A stretch of DNA of 64,000 bases from Oryzias latipes. Its lineage: Eukaryota; Chordata; Actinopteri; Beloniformes; Adrianichthyidae. Location of the stretch: the NCBI RefSeq assembly GCF_002234675.1, contig NC_019872.2:13513950-13577949 (forward strand), written 5' to 3'. This document shows, piece after piece, positions 1 to 25,800 of this stretch. The position numbers were made by a program, and so were the translations under genes. Within the stretch, counting starts at the first letter, position 1. Each line of letters begins with the position of its first letter. A model generated the notes under the pieces. The model saw only the letters and a program-made list of their open reading frames with translations. It was not told the origin of the DNA and ran no database searches.

Positions 1-782
1 TCACTTCACATCCAAAGGCTTTTAAAGGAACACAATTAGATGTGTTGCAAGAAAACCTTTACTTTGGTAAAAATGTGTAACTTTGAAACAAATTATTCAG
101 ATTTTCTCTTTTCCGTTCAGCTTCCGTTTGATTGTTTTCATTTTTGACAGCAGCACCTTGTTTTCCTATTTTGCATCTTTCTCCGGTGGCGTGACTCCGT
201 GACAAACCTTTCAAGAGACCAAATCCTTTTATTCCCTGTACTTTTTCTGTCAGCGTGTTACATTCAGAGAGCCCTGCAATCCAGCGAGCCTGCACACAAG
301 ATTAACTCTTTCAACCGTCTTTTTACCCAATTTCAGTCTGAAGGCAAAACTTCAGTTTTTAACAAGAAAAATACGGGGGAGAGCCGAAAACATGACAGCT
401 AAAGCGACGCTGCTCCTCGTGCTGTGAGCCGACTGATAGTAATATAATAGTGTTGTCTGCCGGGTCTCTCTGACATTAACAAGATATGCCTTTCAAATAT
501 CATGGCCTTTGGGGCTGGGTCAGAGGAACTATTTAAAGAAGGGCAGGACTTTATGATAGTGTGGCTCTCCACAACGATAACTGAGCTCCGGGCTCCTAAA
601 CAGATGCAATCCACTGACACACACTGAGAAACTGGTTTGAAACTGTTTTGTGTTTTGTGTAGGGACAGTGGCAGGAAATGTCTGAAGTGCTTGATAATAA
701 GGGCAAAGGTAGAAGTAACGTTGGCTGTGGAACACAAATATGTATTTTTTATTTCTTTTTTTAAAGTGGCCTACTTAAAGTC
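1..782. other. Upstream non-coding DNA
   Basis: No gene is recognised here. The open frames are short, lack family motifs and overlap on both strands, as expected of AT-rich non-coding DNA. A LINE or regulatory content cannot be excluded by eye. Confidence 0.5.
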
Positions 783-1250
783 CTTCTCCGATCATCTTTT
801 GAACTATTGTAAAAGCATTCCCAGTGGTCTTTTAGTTGTCATTATTTAGCTAAAATCAACCAGAGCTGCAGGAGTTCATTACAAATTCACCTCGGAGTTG
901 AGGGCAGGACTGTTGACTTAAAGCAACTCCGCCCCTCTTCGCTTTCCCGTAATAGAGAGCTTTCTGTTTCCACTCCCTCCCGCTATGCTTACAGCCTCTC
1001 ACACCCCCAACTTAACATTACCAGCTCAGACGAGGAAAATGAACCTGCCCAACAAATTTTCTGTCACAAATACACTCTTTTTCAAATTGCATTTTTTCCG
1101 TCTGCAACAATTTGAATGAAAAAATTTAAGAAATTGAATAATTAGCTTCATTTTCTTAATATGTGTCCTCCATCATGAGAAAAATGTCACAAGAACATGT
1201 TCAAAACACCAAAAAGACACAATATTCGTCATTGGAGTGGGTCTTAAAGA
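783..1250 (+). repeat. Interspersed repeat, family A
   Basis: The block shares a consecutive series of phrases with copies at 13.25-14.41 kb, 37.1-37.6 kb (reverse), 46.9-47.06 kb and 55.93-56.38 kb: a 'gatcatcttttga' start, 'gcaggagttcat', a 'cacaccccca..cttaacattacc' segment, 'tcagacgaggaaaa' and 'atgtcctccatcat'. This copy lacks the short coding-like piece seen at 14.1 kb. It is probably a non-autonomous derivative of a larger element. The class is not determined. Confidence 0.65.
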
Positions 1251-1252
1251 GA

Positions 1253-1859
1253 GTATTCAGACTGGACACACGTGGTCCGCTTTAAGTGAACCAGAATTCG
1301 TTTCCCCCAATGATCCGGAACAAATTTTCAGTCTGAACACACCCAAGCAGACTCTAGATCCGGACCACGAACCACTCTCAGACCCATTTTTGGAGGTGGT
1401 CTCAGTTCGTTTCCAATCGGACTGAGCTTCGGTTTGCTCTGAGATTTTCTCAGTCTGAATACACTCTGTGCTCAACTGGACCAAAATGGCCACCGTAGCC
1501 GGCATTTAGGAATCTAACCAGCCTAACGGAGCTATGATGAGACACTGCAACTTATTCAAATGTGGTCAGATGAATGCAGGCTCATTAAAACAACTTTTCC
1601 CAACAATCTATATGTCATAAACACTTATATGTGCACCTTCTGAGCCATCGTGACCTCAGTAACCACCTTGCAGCAATGCCTCTGCCGTACCAAAGTAACA
1701 AGTGTTGTACCTGACATCCATACAGGAAGTCAAAATTGGTCAGCGAAATATAAAGTTTATCTCAACAAGAACAACAGAACAAATGCACGATTCAGGACTC
1801 GATCTGGACCAAATCAAGTGGACTCGGCCCGGACTGACGAACTTTTCCAGTCTGAATAC
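1253..1859. mobile_element. Short inverted-repeat element, family K
   Basis: The left end reads GTATTCAGACTGGA at 1253 and its exact reverse complement TCCAGTCTGAATAC closes the block at 1846-1859. Variants of the same phrase recur inside (near 1340 and 1460). The 607-bp length, terminal inverted repeats and lack of coding capacity fit a non-autonomous DNA transposon (MITE). It follows directly after a family A copy. No target duplication was verified. It ends about 380 bp upstream of the pygm start codon. Confidence 0.6.
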
Positions 1860-2043
1860 ACCTTACGATTTTTTTACTGTGCAAAAAAATTGATTTATTT
1901 CATTGTAACGGTAAAATGTCAGTTTTCTTAATGTCGTATTCATTCTACAGAAAACCAAAACCTACTTTTCACCCTGCTATTAAAAATGCATTTTTCTTAA
2001 ATTTGCCCTTTTAAATGGCATTTAAAATGCATTACAGGTCACT

Positions 2044-15359
<13,316 letters not shown>

Positions 15360-15642
15360 TAAATGAGCAAAACCAGCTTTTCCTTCTGATTTAAAACCCT
15401 CCAGCACCTACATAACGTTTAGTTACAACCCTCTAGATATCTTTAGCTGCTGCAGTTGAGCAGTTTCAAGCAAACTGTTGCAAAGTTTACATTTTTCTCG
15501 CCGGCGAATCAACTGGTGTGACTCAGATAACACAAGCAATATACGTTAGAAGTACTTTTACGGCAACAACTGCTTTGTTGAGGAACCATAAAAGCCTTGC
15601 GGTGATCTTTGTATATTTACTGATGGTGTTTTTTTTTTTTTA

Positions 15643-15707
15643 AATAAAAAAATAGACTGTTGTATTTCCACTCAGACCAATTCTGAATAAACTTGGTCTT
15701 AAATAAA
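15643..15707 (+). terminator. pygm polyadenylation signals
   Basis: Three AATAAA hexamers at 15643, 15686 and 15702 lie 284-343 nt after the pygm stop codon, in a short AT-rich 3' UTR. Any of them could direct cleavage; the second and third are best placed relative to the downstream GT-rich sequence. Confidence 0.55.
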
Positions 15708-16272
15708 AGTGATCTGTAGGAGTTTTTATTGTAGTTACAGAAAAGGTTTTAAGCTTCAAAAAAAAAAAAGGTCAAATGTGCAACCTGAAGTCTTCAATCA
15801 AAGAAAATCACATTCATTTAAATGCTTTACAATCTGGAGAATGCTTTTAGAAGAGATAAAAAGGTATAAATTCTTGAGTTGGTATTCAAATTTTTGGTCA
15901 GAAAAATTGTGGTTTAAGGCCGTCATAAATAATCTTTCAGAGCTTCAGTTGACTAATTACCAGGAGGAATGAAAACATGAGTCATTTGACAAATTGTTGC
16001 TTTTTTTCTCTTTGGATCCGGTTCAACCCTCTGCTTCACTGTTAAAAGTGAAAGTTCATCCAACCACACACAGTTTGTTTTAGATTTGGGAAAAAAATCC
16101 AAAAACAGAAGTCATGGATCCATTATTTTTTGCATCTGTAACAATGCAAATCTATATTTTTGTTTATTTATTTTTGCAGAAAAGCACATTATGATTTAAA
16201 AAAAAATTATTTTTTAATTTTTTTATACGTTTTTTTATACGTTTTCCCTTAATTCACTTAACTGTGTTGAAT

Positions 16273-16470
16273 TTGAATGAATGAATGAATGAACGAACGA
16301 GAGTCTAAAAAGAAGAGATTGGAAAAGGACTCCACAGAAACTGGAGTGTGTGGACCTGTATAATGATAATAAAAATAACAATAGAAAATAATAATTCCAA
16401 TACTAATACTACTACTAATATTATTAACAATAATATAAATAATGATAATAATAATAACAATAATGATGCA
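16273..16470. repeat. GAAT tetranucleotide run and AAT-rich low-complexity DNA
   Basis: A short (GAAT)n/(GAAC)n run at 16273-16303 is followed by degenerate AAT/AAC/ATG trinucleotide sequence at 16360-16470. Confidence 0.8.
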
Positions 16471-18364
16471 GAAGACCCGGTAATTTAGCAAGCAAAACCA
16501 TTGACGTAACCACAAAAGAACAGAAAGTGAAAATTCTAAACAAAAGTCTACGACACAGATTAAAAACCCCAGATAGTCACAACATCAACTGACCTTATCA
16601 CAGCTTTTATTCCACTCATTGTTGCTCTGCACCACAGATGCTCTTCAGCTTATATACCAGTTGTCAGACTCACAGCTAGATGGCATAGTTTGCTCATCTG
16701 AAGCCTGATGGATTATGCGACTTGTTTTATAGCTTTACACTGTTGTCTGGTCTGCTGTTGTTACAGAAAAGGCACTTTAAGTAGTAACGTGTATAGTTAC
16801 TTTAATTTGAACATATCTTACAAAATCCATAAAAAAGGAAAAAACTTACAAACCTATGAGAAGATAAAACAGAATAAAATAACTTTATTAATACCACAGA
16901 GGGGAAATTACTTCACCAGCATTGCTCTATTAAAAACCAGCAGATACATAATAAATAAGACTGAAATTACACTTAAAATGATATCAATAAGAATAATTAT
17001 TATTGTATATGAGGTGGAACATGGTTATCGGTTATAATTTTTTAGTCTGTACAATTAACATCATTCTATACACCCAATCTACAACTAATTTTAGTATTTT
17101 TTTCCTCTCAAATAAAAAAAAATACAAATGATTTGCCAAAAACTGGGAAAAACAAGATCATTATTCATTTATTTTTTTGCCAGTCCACTTGTTCTTGTTT
17201 TGTTTATTTCTTCCTTTCATGAAGAGAGAGATGAGTCCAAACATCTTCATGACAGAATAAAAAGAATAAAATTGCTCCTGTATTAATCCTTTCCAGAAGC
17301 TTCTAATCTATAAATGTTTTCTTAAATAAAAGCAACCTTTTTGAACTTTCTGTTGTGAATTCTCAATTTGAGCCAGACTTGAAGCAAAGGCAGTGTTTAA
17401 TTAGAGGTCTTTAGTCAAGTGGGCAAAAAGTGCTTCCTGTTTACCAAAAACACAGATTTGAAGGCTGCATTGAAAAGTTTAATCTTGGATCTGAATGCGT
17501 CCTCCTGAGAAAGGCTTTAGAAACTGCTGTGTCATGTCTTTCCAACCCAACTTTTTCAAGTACCCAAATATTTATGGCCTTCAATCCAAAAAACAAAAGG
17601 CGCGGACAACACCCCGGACCTGTGAGGATAAAGAGGATGCATAATGGCAGGATTAGCACATGAAAGGATGAAAGCTCAGATTGAGATTGTGCACTCACGC
17701 CATCACAAGTACACAACAACGAAGGCTTGGTTTTATCATTTCAGTTCTACATGAAGAAAAAAAAGGGAGTGGAATTATATTTATTCAGAAACATGAAAAG
17801 AGAAAAAAACAGATTTAGAAAACGTTGACATCTGCCACTAGAAACAACGCAGCCATCACAATGGGACACGCTGCTTTTGTTTGATGGGTGGTAGGAAAAA
17901 AAAGTTGAAAAAGTTGAACGACCTGCTTTCCATTCACTGCTTGGCAAGACTTGAAAAACACAGTTTACTTAAATCAATGTTTAAAGGCTGAAAGCAAATA
18001 TTACTACTTCAAAAAGGAGATTAGATGGTCAATTCAGATGTCTAGAATAGAAAACCTGGTGATAACCTTTAGATGAGTTGAGTATTTAACAGAGTTCTCT
18101 GGTTGTTTTACCCTGAAATGACGACGTTTGAACAGCCGTGGAACACGCTGCACAGTTCAAACTGCTGATGGACAAAAAGAGGACAAACCTAGGGTTATTT
18201 GTGACAAACAGACACATCTGACAAAGCTTCTTCACATTAAATATGATGAATTTTTAATCCAGATGAAAATTTGTGTACAGAAACACAAACTTTTTAAATT
18301 GTATTTTTATTGCTATTTATTATGTTTTTACTAGAGCTATGGTAACAAAGTAGTTTCCTATTTG

Positions 18365-18432
18365 TGGGATCAATGAAGTTCTATTCTATTTTCTCTATTC
18401 TATTCTATTTTATTCTATTCTATTCTATTCTA
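18365..18432. repeat. (ATTCT)n array after a LINE-like tail
   Basis: Pentanucleotide ATTCT units follow 'gggatcaatgaagttctattct', the typical tail of a fish LINE family. The same tail-plus-array recurs at 30543-30573 and 40917-40971, which points to target-primed insertion of related elements. Confidence 0.8.
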
Positions 18433-18570
18433 AAACCTTTATTGTTGAAGCGAAATACTGAGTTGTTAATTTCTAATAAGTTGAAGCAGTCGTGAAATTC
18501 TTTTTTTTTAAATAACAAAAATTGATTAATTTTTTTTTTAAACATAGTCATGTTTAACAAACTTGTAAAG

Positions 18571-18720
18571 ATCCATCCATCCATCCATCCATCCATCCAT
18601 CCATCCATCCATCCATCCATCCATCCATCCATCCATCCATCCATCCATCCTCTTTGAGGGTCACATGGTTGCTGGAGCCTATCCTGGCAAGGTACATCCT
18701 GGACAGGTACAGAAATTATT
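18571..18720 (+). repeat. (ATCC)20 array with LINE-like flank
   Basis: About 80 bp of uninterrupted ATCC units (18571-18650) is followed by 'gggtcacatggttgctggagcctatcc', a widespread fish repeat phrase also seen near 27465 and diverged near 40475. The long pure array is likely to be polymorphic in length. Confidence 0.85.
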
Positions 18721-21682
18721 GGACATCTGGAAAACGATGGACTTCCAAACTGTGGCTTTTTTTGACAACAATGTTCGCAAAAGCAAAGTAGAAAAGCAAC
18801 AGTACAAAAATCAAACTTTTCTTTCTGCCCGCATGATTGACTTCAGAGGAAAGTAATTCCATCACAGCATAAAAAAAACTACTTATTTTTTCAGATTTAA
18901 TGATCAAAAATACAATATCAACACTAAAATCTCCAAAATGCTTCATAAATGTCAGAGCTGTATTGTTTCTGCATTTTTAGTTTATACAAATCTGGCACAA
19001 AAATATAGGTATTTAGAGTGCAGTCCTGTGATGAACCACCAGGAGAAGGCAAAAATGCTGAGTCATTTAGGAAGGAAAAGTACAGACAGTTTTGGTCTTC
19101 ATGGATCACAGTTCTATCCTAAAAAGTGTTTTATTTCTGTTTGCTTACAGTTCTGATCATTAAAGTTACTCATTCAAAGGTTGCACGTCCTCTGGCACGT
19201 CCATAAAAGCCAAGATGTGAAGCTCCTTTCCTTAATCAGACAAATGCAGTTTATGGCCAAACTGCAAACAGGAGTCAATAAACTGAAATAAGAGCTGACC
19301 TTAAGACACTCTAAAAATGTTGTTATTAAATTAAAAATATTTAATCAAACAGAACAAATAAAAAGAGACCAAATGTTGGTTTTTATAATCTGAAAATTAT
19401 TTCTGGAGGGTTAGAAGTTTGTGTGAAAATGAGATCTGATTTTTAGCTTTTATGATTGATCATCGTAGCTCAATCAGCAATTTGACCCACTCCAAAGAAA
19501 ATTTTGTTTTTGATATAAAGATTTTTGAAATTCTACAAAAGATCTTTGAAGAACTGATGACATTAGATGCAGAGTCTTACAATGCAGCAGTCCCATGTAA
19601 TGCTGTGGCATCAGGGCGTAATTCAAAGCAGATGTCCTAAGAACAGATGTCTTAAAGAAATGTGTAAAGAGATTCTCCATTAACAGTAAATCCTTGCAAT
19701 CATTGACATGTTTCCTGAAAACAGAAGAGTAACTCCCTCAAGATAAAGGATTTTCATACTGCATTACACAAGATCCAAAGGTGAACATGTGTTACAGTCA
19801 AGACAAGACTTTTCAGCAAAAACACGTGAAAGATGACAAGAAGGAAATCACTTCAATTACCAACTTGATTATTGAAAAGCTTATTCATAAATAGTAATGT
19901 CGTCATGTGAATTGCAGGACAAAATATGTTTTTGATTGTCAGAGACATAAAATTAAATTTGGTGAGCCTCAAGGATCCATTTTGGGGCCTGTTTGGTTTT
20001 GACTTACATTAACAATCCCACAAAAGTTATTAAAACTACATTTCCCATTTTATTTGTTAAAGACACAAACACATAAAAGCCAATAGAAAAGTACTTACTT
20101 CAGGCTCTGAGATTATGGTAAATCAAGTTTTTTGCTATACGTATGCCGCCATGCTGGGATCAGTAGGCAGGGATTGGTCTAAAACGGTCTGCATCAACAG
20201 CCAATCTTCCCAATCAGGAGTGAGCTTGTTGAAAGTCCACACCCCCGTCTTCTCTGGAGGGATCAACCTGGTGCAGTCTGCAACAAATCCATCTGTGTAC
20301 CGGGAAAAAAAAGGAAATTCTGTTCACATTTCAGTCATGTGGTGTTGTTTTATTCTTGAATGTATCCAGATCTGCTTTTTTTGGATTCATGGTGTTTACA
20401 ACAGTTCTTTTTTTTTACTCCAGCAAATTTCTTTTTGTTTGCTTTGGAACATATTCTGCTTATGATGCAACTGATGCTCCACTTTATGATATGAACATCA
20501 GAAATATACTATTTCTGTTATCATGAATCCCATTAAATCTACACCCATTTTCAGTCATTATTTCATTTTAAAAAGATGTATTTAATTCCTACAACACTAG
20601 AGGCTCGACTTTTCCTCCATTTGTTTACAAAACTCAGTGTCTATTGAATGGATTTGATGACTATATGAAAATCCAATTGGTTTGCATCAAAAAACAGAAA
20701 AAACATTGACTTGTACGTATGAACATTTGATATAATTATATAGTATTCTATAAGTGCAATTTAATTCATATTTGTGAAAAAAATATAATATATTTCATAA
20801 ATTGACTCATCCCAAATGTTACTTTCCTGACTCTCTGAGAATGGGTTTAATTTTCTCCTGTTTTTTCTGTGCATCTTTGCACTCTGTTACACTCTGTCAC
20901 AATTTTTAAATTTTTTCTTTATTTAGTGTGCATTTGTATTTGTAAATAAATACACTAAACTAAACAGAAAAAAGTTTTTCTAATCACCTTTGATGGATGT
21001 AATTTTATGTAAACCGTGCTAAAAAAGATAATACGTGTGAAGTACTTTATTTCCAAAGCAGGAAACGCCACGACACAGTTGTAATCAGTGCCAGAAAAGG
21101 TAGCGGTTCCACTCCCAAAGCGCTCTGCTGCAGCCTTGTGTCTCTGCTCATTCTTCTGGACGTTCACACCTTGAAGCTCAGAGAGCAGCATCCGTGAACT
21201 TCACAGCTTTCCTGTTGACATGAGAAAAACTGATAGGAACCAAGTCAAACCCCAGTAGACATGTTCAAGCTGCTCTCAGCGCTGACCTGCAAAGGTAAGG
21301 TGCTGTTGCACTCCGTTATGGTGTCAGGTCTCCTGTTTTTTTCATCTCAAAAACAGAAAACAAGTAAAGTTAGAAATTTTGTTGCTTACATTGTTTTCTT
21401 TCCCCCCTTTTTTTTAAAAAGTATTTTGGTATTGGCCTGTCTCATTTATGTGCCCGTGGCATTAATTTTTCACAATTATTTGATAAATATTCTGTTATGT
21501 TTTGGTTTAGGTATATTATCATCCATTTCTTTTATCGATTTTTGGATGTTTTTTAGACAATTCTCATATTTTATGATCATTTTTAAGCATGACACATATA
21601 AATGGTGCATCTTTAAAAAGGTGAACAATTGATTTATTTCATACATATCATATCTTAAAATATATTTTAATGACAAAGGGCT

Positions 21683-21683
<1 letters not shown>

Positions 21684-21724
<41 letters not shown>
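21684..21724. repeat. (AC)20 microsatellite
   Basis: About 41 bp of uninterrupted AC dinucleotides lie in the intergenic region. It is a likely polymorphic marker. Confidence 0.95.
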
Positions 21725-21725
<1 letters not shown>

Positions 21726-22857
21726 GAATAGATAGTGGAGGCTTAAATCACCAGCTCCACAATACAGCCGCAGCTGAAAAAACCCAGATTTCATTGTTTT
21801 GCAATGGTGCACCTGCAAACTCATTCGTCCTGGCATCTCCTGCTGATCCTTACACAAGTCCAAGCATTCCTCCAAACTAATCACCAGGATGCAGACTAGG
21901 CTGTAGTGAATTGGATTATAGCTGGAGCCTTAAATTTGAACCATCGTCACATGGAAGTTATGTTTATGTAAATCTTATTTTTTTAGTTTTCAGCTGTTAA
22001 AACACTCACTTATTGATAGCAAATGCATATCATAGTGAGGAGCTGGAAAAAGATGTGGTGAGGTTGAATATTGATCTGAATTTATGTAACATGTGTTAAT
22101 CGCTCACCCATTGTTGATATTTTTGCAGGTTTTTGTCCTGTTTCTCCTGCTGCAATTCTGGAAATCAGTCATCTGCAAATGAAGGCAACTGCTTTTTTCA
22201 TGAATGAGGAAAAAAACAAAAAAAGCTGTAAATGTTCAGAGGTTGAACTGTGCTGTTCCCTCTCCCCACACACTCATATAAATGCACACACACCAAGTCA
22301 CACGCTGTCTTTCACATTAAGTAATCAGCAAAGGGCAGACAGTTCTTCCCAGAGCACAGAGGGGCAGGAGGTGAAGGTAGTTGGGTTCCCCCTGGATGCT
22401 GGAGCTCACTCGCACCCAGCCGCTGAAGGACAGATTGTTTCTGCACAGGAAGGACTCACAGAGAGCGCCGCTAATACCGCCGTCGAATAATCCAAAGTTC
22501 AGAAAAGCTGTGGGAATTTGAGAGCTGATTATACTTTTGAACACAGTGCAGCAACAAGGCAGCTTTTTAAAAAAAAAAAAAAAAAAAAAAAACTTGTTTC
22601 TAATCTGTTTGAAGAGTTTTTGTTTTAGATGCTGTCAGTCACTTTACTGGACTGTCTTTATGAACAATTTTGAATATTAAGAGGGGGTCTAATTCAGCAG
22701 GTAAGAGTCTTAATTATCTTGGTGTGAAATGCTTGATGTTTAGCTCTTACAGCTTTTTTTGTTTTGTCACAGATTTTGTTGCACAGAACCCAATAGAACC
22801 ACCAACTCACTGGTGATTTAATAATCAGGTGGTCTGGGCGGGGGTCTCTTCTAAAGT

Positions 22858-25800
22858 ATGGCTTTCGGAGACATCCTGGAGCAGGTGGGGAGCACAGGAC
22901 GCTTCCAAATAGTTCACGTGACCCTTCTCTCCATACCGGTCCTGTTGATGGCCAGTCACAACCTCCTACAGAACTTTGTGGCTGTGGTGCCGCCTCATTA
23001 CTGCAGCGTCCATGCAAACTTCTCTCAGTCCCAGCTGAGTCCTGAGGAAAAGCTGCTGGTCACGGTGCCGCTGGACCAGGCGGGGGAGCCGCACAGGTGC
23101 CAGAGATACGTTGCTCCACAGTGGCACCTCCTGGATAGGAATGGGAGCTTCTCCTCTGAGGAGGAGCAGAGTCAGGGGGAGCAAGGTTTGGCTGTTGACT
23201 TGCAAGAGTGCAGAGATGGATGGTCCTACAACATGACAGAAATGACCTCTAGCATTATCTCTGATGTGAGCTCCCCAATTGTCTGCTTTCATCAACACGT
23301 CATTGTGTATTGGTTTTCTGGTGTGTTTTGAATCTGCTTTTTTTCTTTCTTTTTGCTTTAGTGGGATTTGGTTTGCGATTTGCGTTCTTTAAAGCAAATG
23401 GGACAAACCATTTACATGGGAGGTGTGCTGGTGGGGGCTATTATCTTTGGGGGCCTTTCGGACAGGTAACTTTCAGTCAAATGTTTATCTCAGAGCTGTC
23501 TATCAGACCCCCAAAATGCACCTGTACCCCAGCATTTGTTTTCAGGTTTTAACGACCTCCCATTTCTCTAAGGTACGGTCGACGGATCCTCCTGCTCATC
23601 TCCAACATGCTGATGGCCGTGGCAGGAACCTGCGCTGCCTTCTCACCTTCCTTTCCACTCTTCTGCCTGTTCCGGTTCGGATGCGGCATGGCTCTGTCAG
23701 GCCTGGGACTCAACACCTTCTCACTGAGTAACAACCAGTCCCTGTTCAAGCTTTAGCCTTAGCCCCCACGGGTTAGAAAGGAAAAATGGGCAAACCTGAA
23801 CCTTGAGCGCTCAGTCAGGCCATCGAGCAAACACATTTTTTCAACGGGCACACAGCGACAGGTCGTAGAGAACACTTAAACAATACTTAAGGGTAAGTAA
23901 GGGAGAAGTAAGTTAGAGCGTGCTCCTTGCACACACGTAGCTGCGTGTGAACGTGTGTGTATATACAAGTTTCTATGACAGTTTTTGGGTTCTGCGAACT
24001 ATTAATATATTTTATATATATTTGATTATAATAAATAATAAAATACTTGATGATAGACTCACCCCACGCACGACAATGGTACGTTCCATTTTCATGGCGT
24101 CCCTTGAGGTGGATGAATTAGCCTCAAGGGAACTGGAAAACACACGGTACCCATACGGTACAACTCCTGTATGGGTTCATGATACTAAGACAATAACTAG
24201 TCTGTAAATGAGTCCTATCACCATGAAGCTGCTCCCAAATTCTTCCTGTGACTTTACAACAAAAAAGAAAGATGTTAACACAGAAATGTATTAATATACA
24301 AAAATGTATGTATTAATATAGTGAAAGGTAAAGTAAAATTAGTCAAACAAATTTTTTATCTTGTTTTAAATAAAGTAGCAGGTCTCTATTGTTATTTATC
24401 AGGGAAATTATTGTTTAGAGAGAAATAAAAATGACCCAGTTTGGTCAAAATATTTTTAAAGCAAATACTGTAATATACAAAAAATAAATAACAGTGCTGT
24501 TTTTTTGTTTTTTTTGGTCCCCACTTTCAAAAAGTCATTCTCTTCTTCAAATTTTTCCTCATATGTGATAAATGTTGTCTTTGATTTGTGGTTTTAAATG
24601 TCCCAAACAATATATGCTGTGTTTGCAGTCGTGGAGTGGATTCCCACTCGTATCCGGACCGTCACAGGAACCATAACGGGCTACTGTTACACGCTGGGTC
24701 AGCTGCTCTTGGCGGGCATCGCCTACTTCATCCGGGATTGGAGGTGGTTGACCCTGGCTGTGTCTCTGCCTTTTTATGTCTTCTTCCTCATTTCCTGGTG
24801 AGAGACTCTTTAAAAAAATGGAAGAAAATGTCCCACTTATGCACTTCTTACCATTTAACCACGTGTTTTCAGGTGGTTTCATGAATCTTCCAGATGGTTA
24901 GCTCTGAACAATAAGCATGAAGAAGCCGTCAAGACTCTAAAAAGTGTGGCCAGATTCAACGGACGCCACGAAGAAGGAGAAAAACTTGACATTAAAGTAA
25001 TGAAACTTTGTTGCAGTACCTGTCTGTGGGGTTAGTCCACATTAAAAAAAGTTTAAAATAACTCTCTCCCCAACAGATGTTACAAGAGTCGATGAAAAAA
25101 GAGATGTCGTCTTCAAAGGGGTCCTACTCTGTCCTGGATCTGTTTCGCACCCCAAAAATGCGAAAAATGACCATCTGCCTCAGTGCCGTCTGGTACATGC
25201 CAAAAAACACACACTGTGATCAACAACAAAAAAGTCAACTCAAATGTGCAGAAAAAATAATCTTATCCTTTTAAATCACTTTAATTTTACATTAGAATAC
25301 AACTTTATTCATCCCAAAAAGAGGAAATTATATTATTATAACCTTAATTTTTTTGTGTATTTACATTTACAGTACAGATCAAAGGTTTGGACACACCTTC
25401 TCATTAATTTGAATGTGTGTCCAAACTTTTGGTCTGTACTGTATCTTTAATCTGCTTAGGTACTGTAAAAAAAAAAAAAAAAAAAACGTTGGCAAAACAA
25501 CAGGCTTCACACGAGAAAATAAAACATTTCACAAAATCTAAATTACAGGAAAAGAAAAACACACCCACACACACACAACCAGAACCCAATGTTCTTTTTC
25601 AGTTGAATTTGGAGTAAACGTCCCAGCATCCACAGATAAAATGTGATTACAGTGAAGTTAAAAAGCTGGTGGAAACTCATCATGAGTTTAGTGTTTTATT
25701 GTTCTGCATATCTGTTTGTCCTGGAGTTTGAAATTGCAAACTGATAAACCATAAGGCTACAAATCCAGACAACTACACGTCTGAAAATCAATTGGGATGT

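Larger units (their letters stand above)
15720..22857. other. Intergenic region between pygm and the SLC22 gene
   Basis: About 7 kb without a recognised gene. It holds a LINE-like 3' tail fragment (16875-16915), tetranucleotide and AAT-rich runs (16273-16470), ATTCT and ATCC arrays, a family C fragment (about 20150-20270), an AC microsatellite and an A run (22567-22592). Two GC-richer, exon-like patches near 21050-21295 and 22410-22507 are discussed under findings. Neither was matched to a family. Confidence 0.6.

Noticed and set aside
21476..21884. Open frames across the AC microsatellite
   Set aside because: They translate the dinucleotide array (Cys-Val repeats) and have no coding support.
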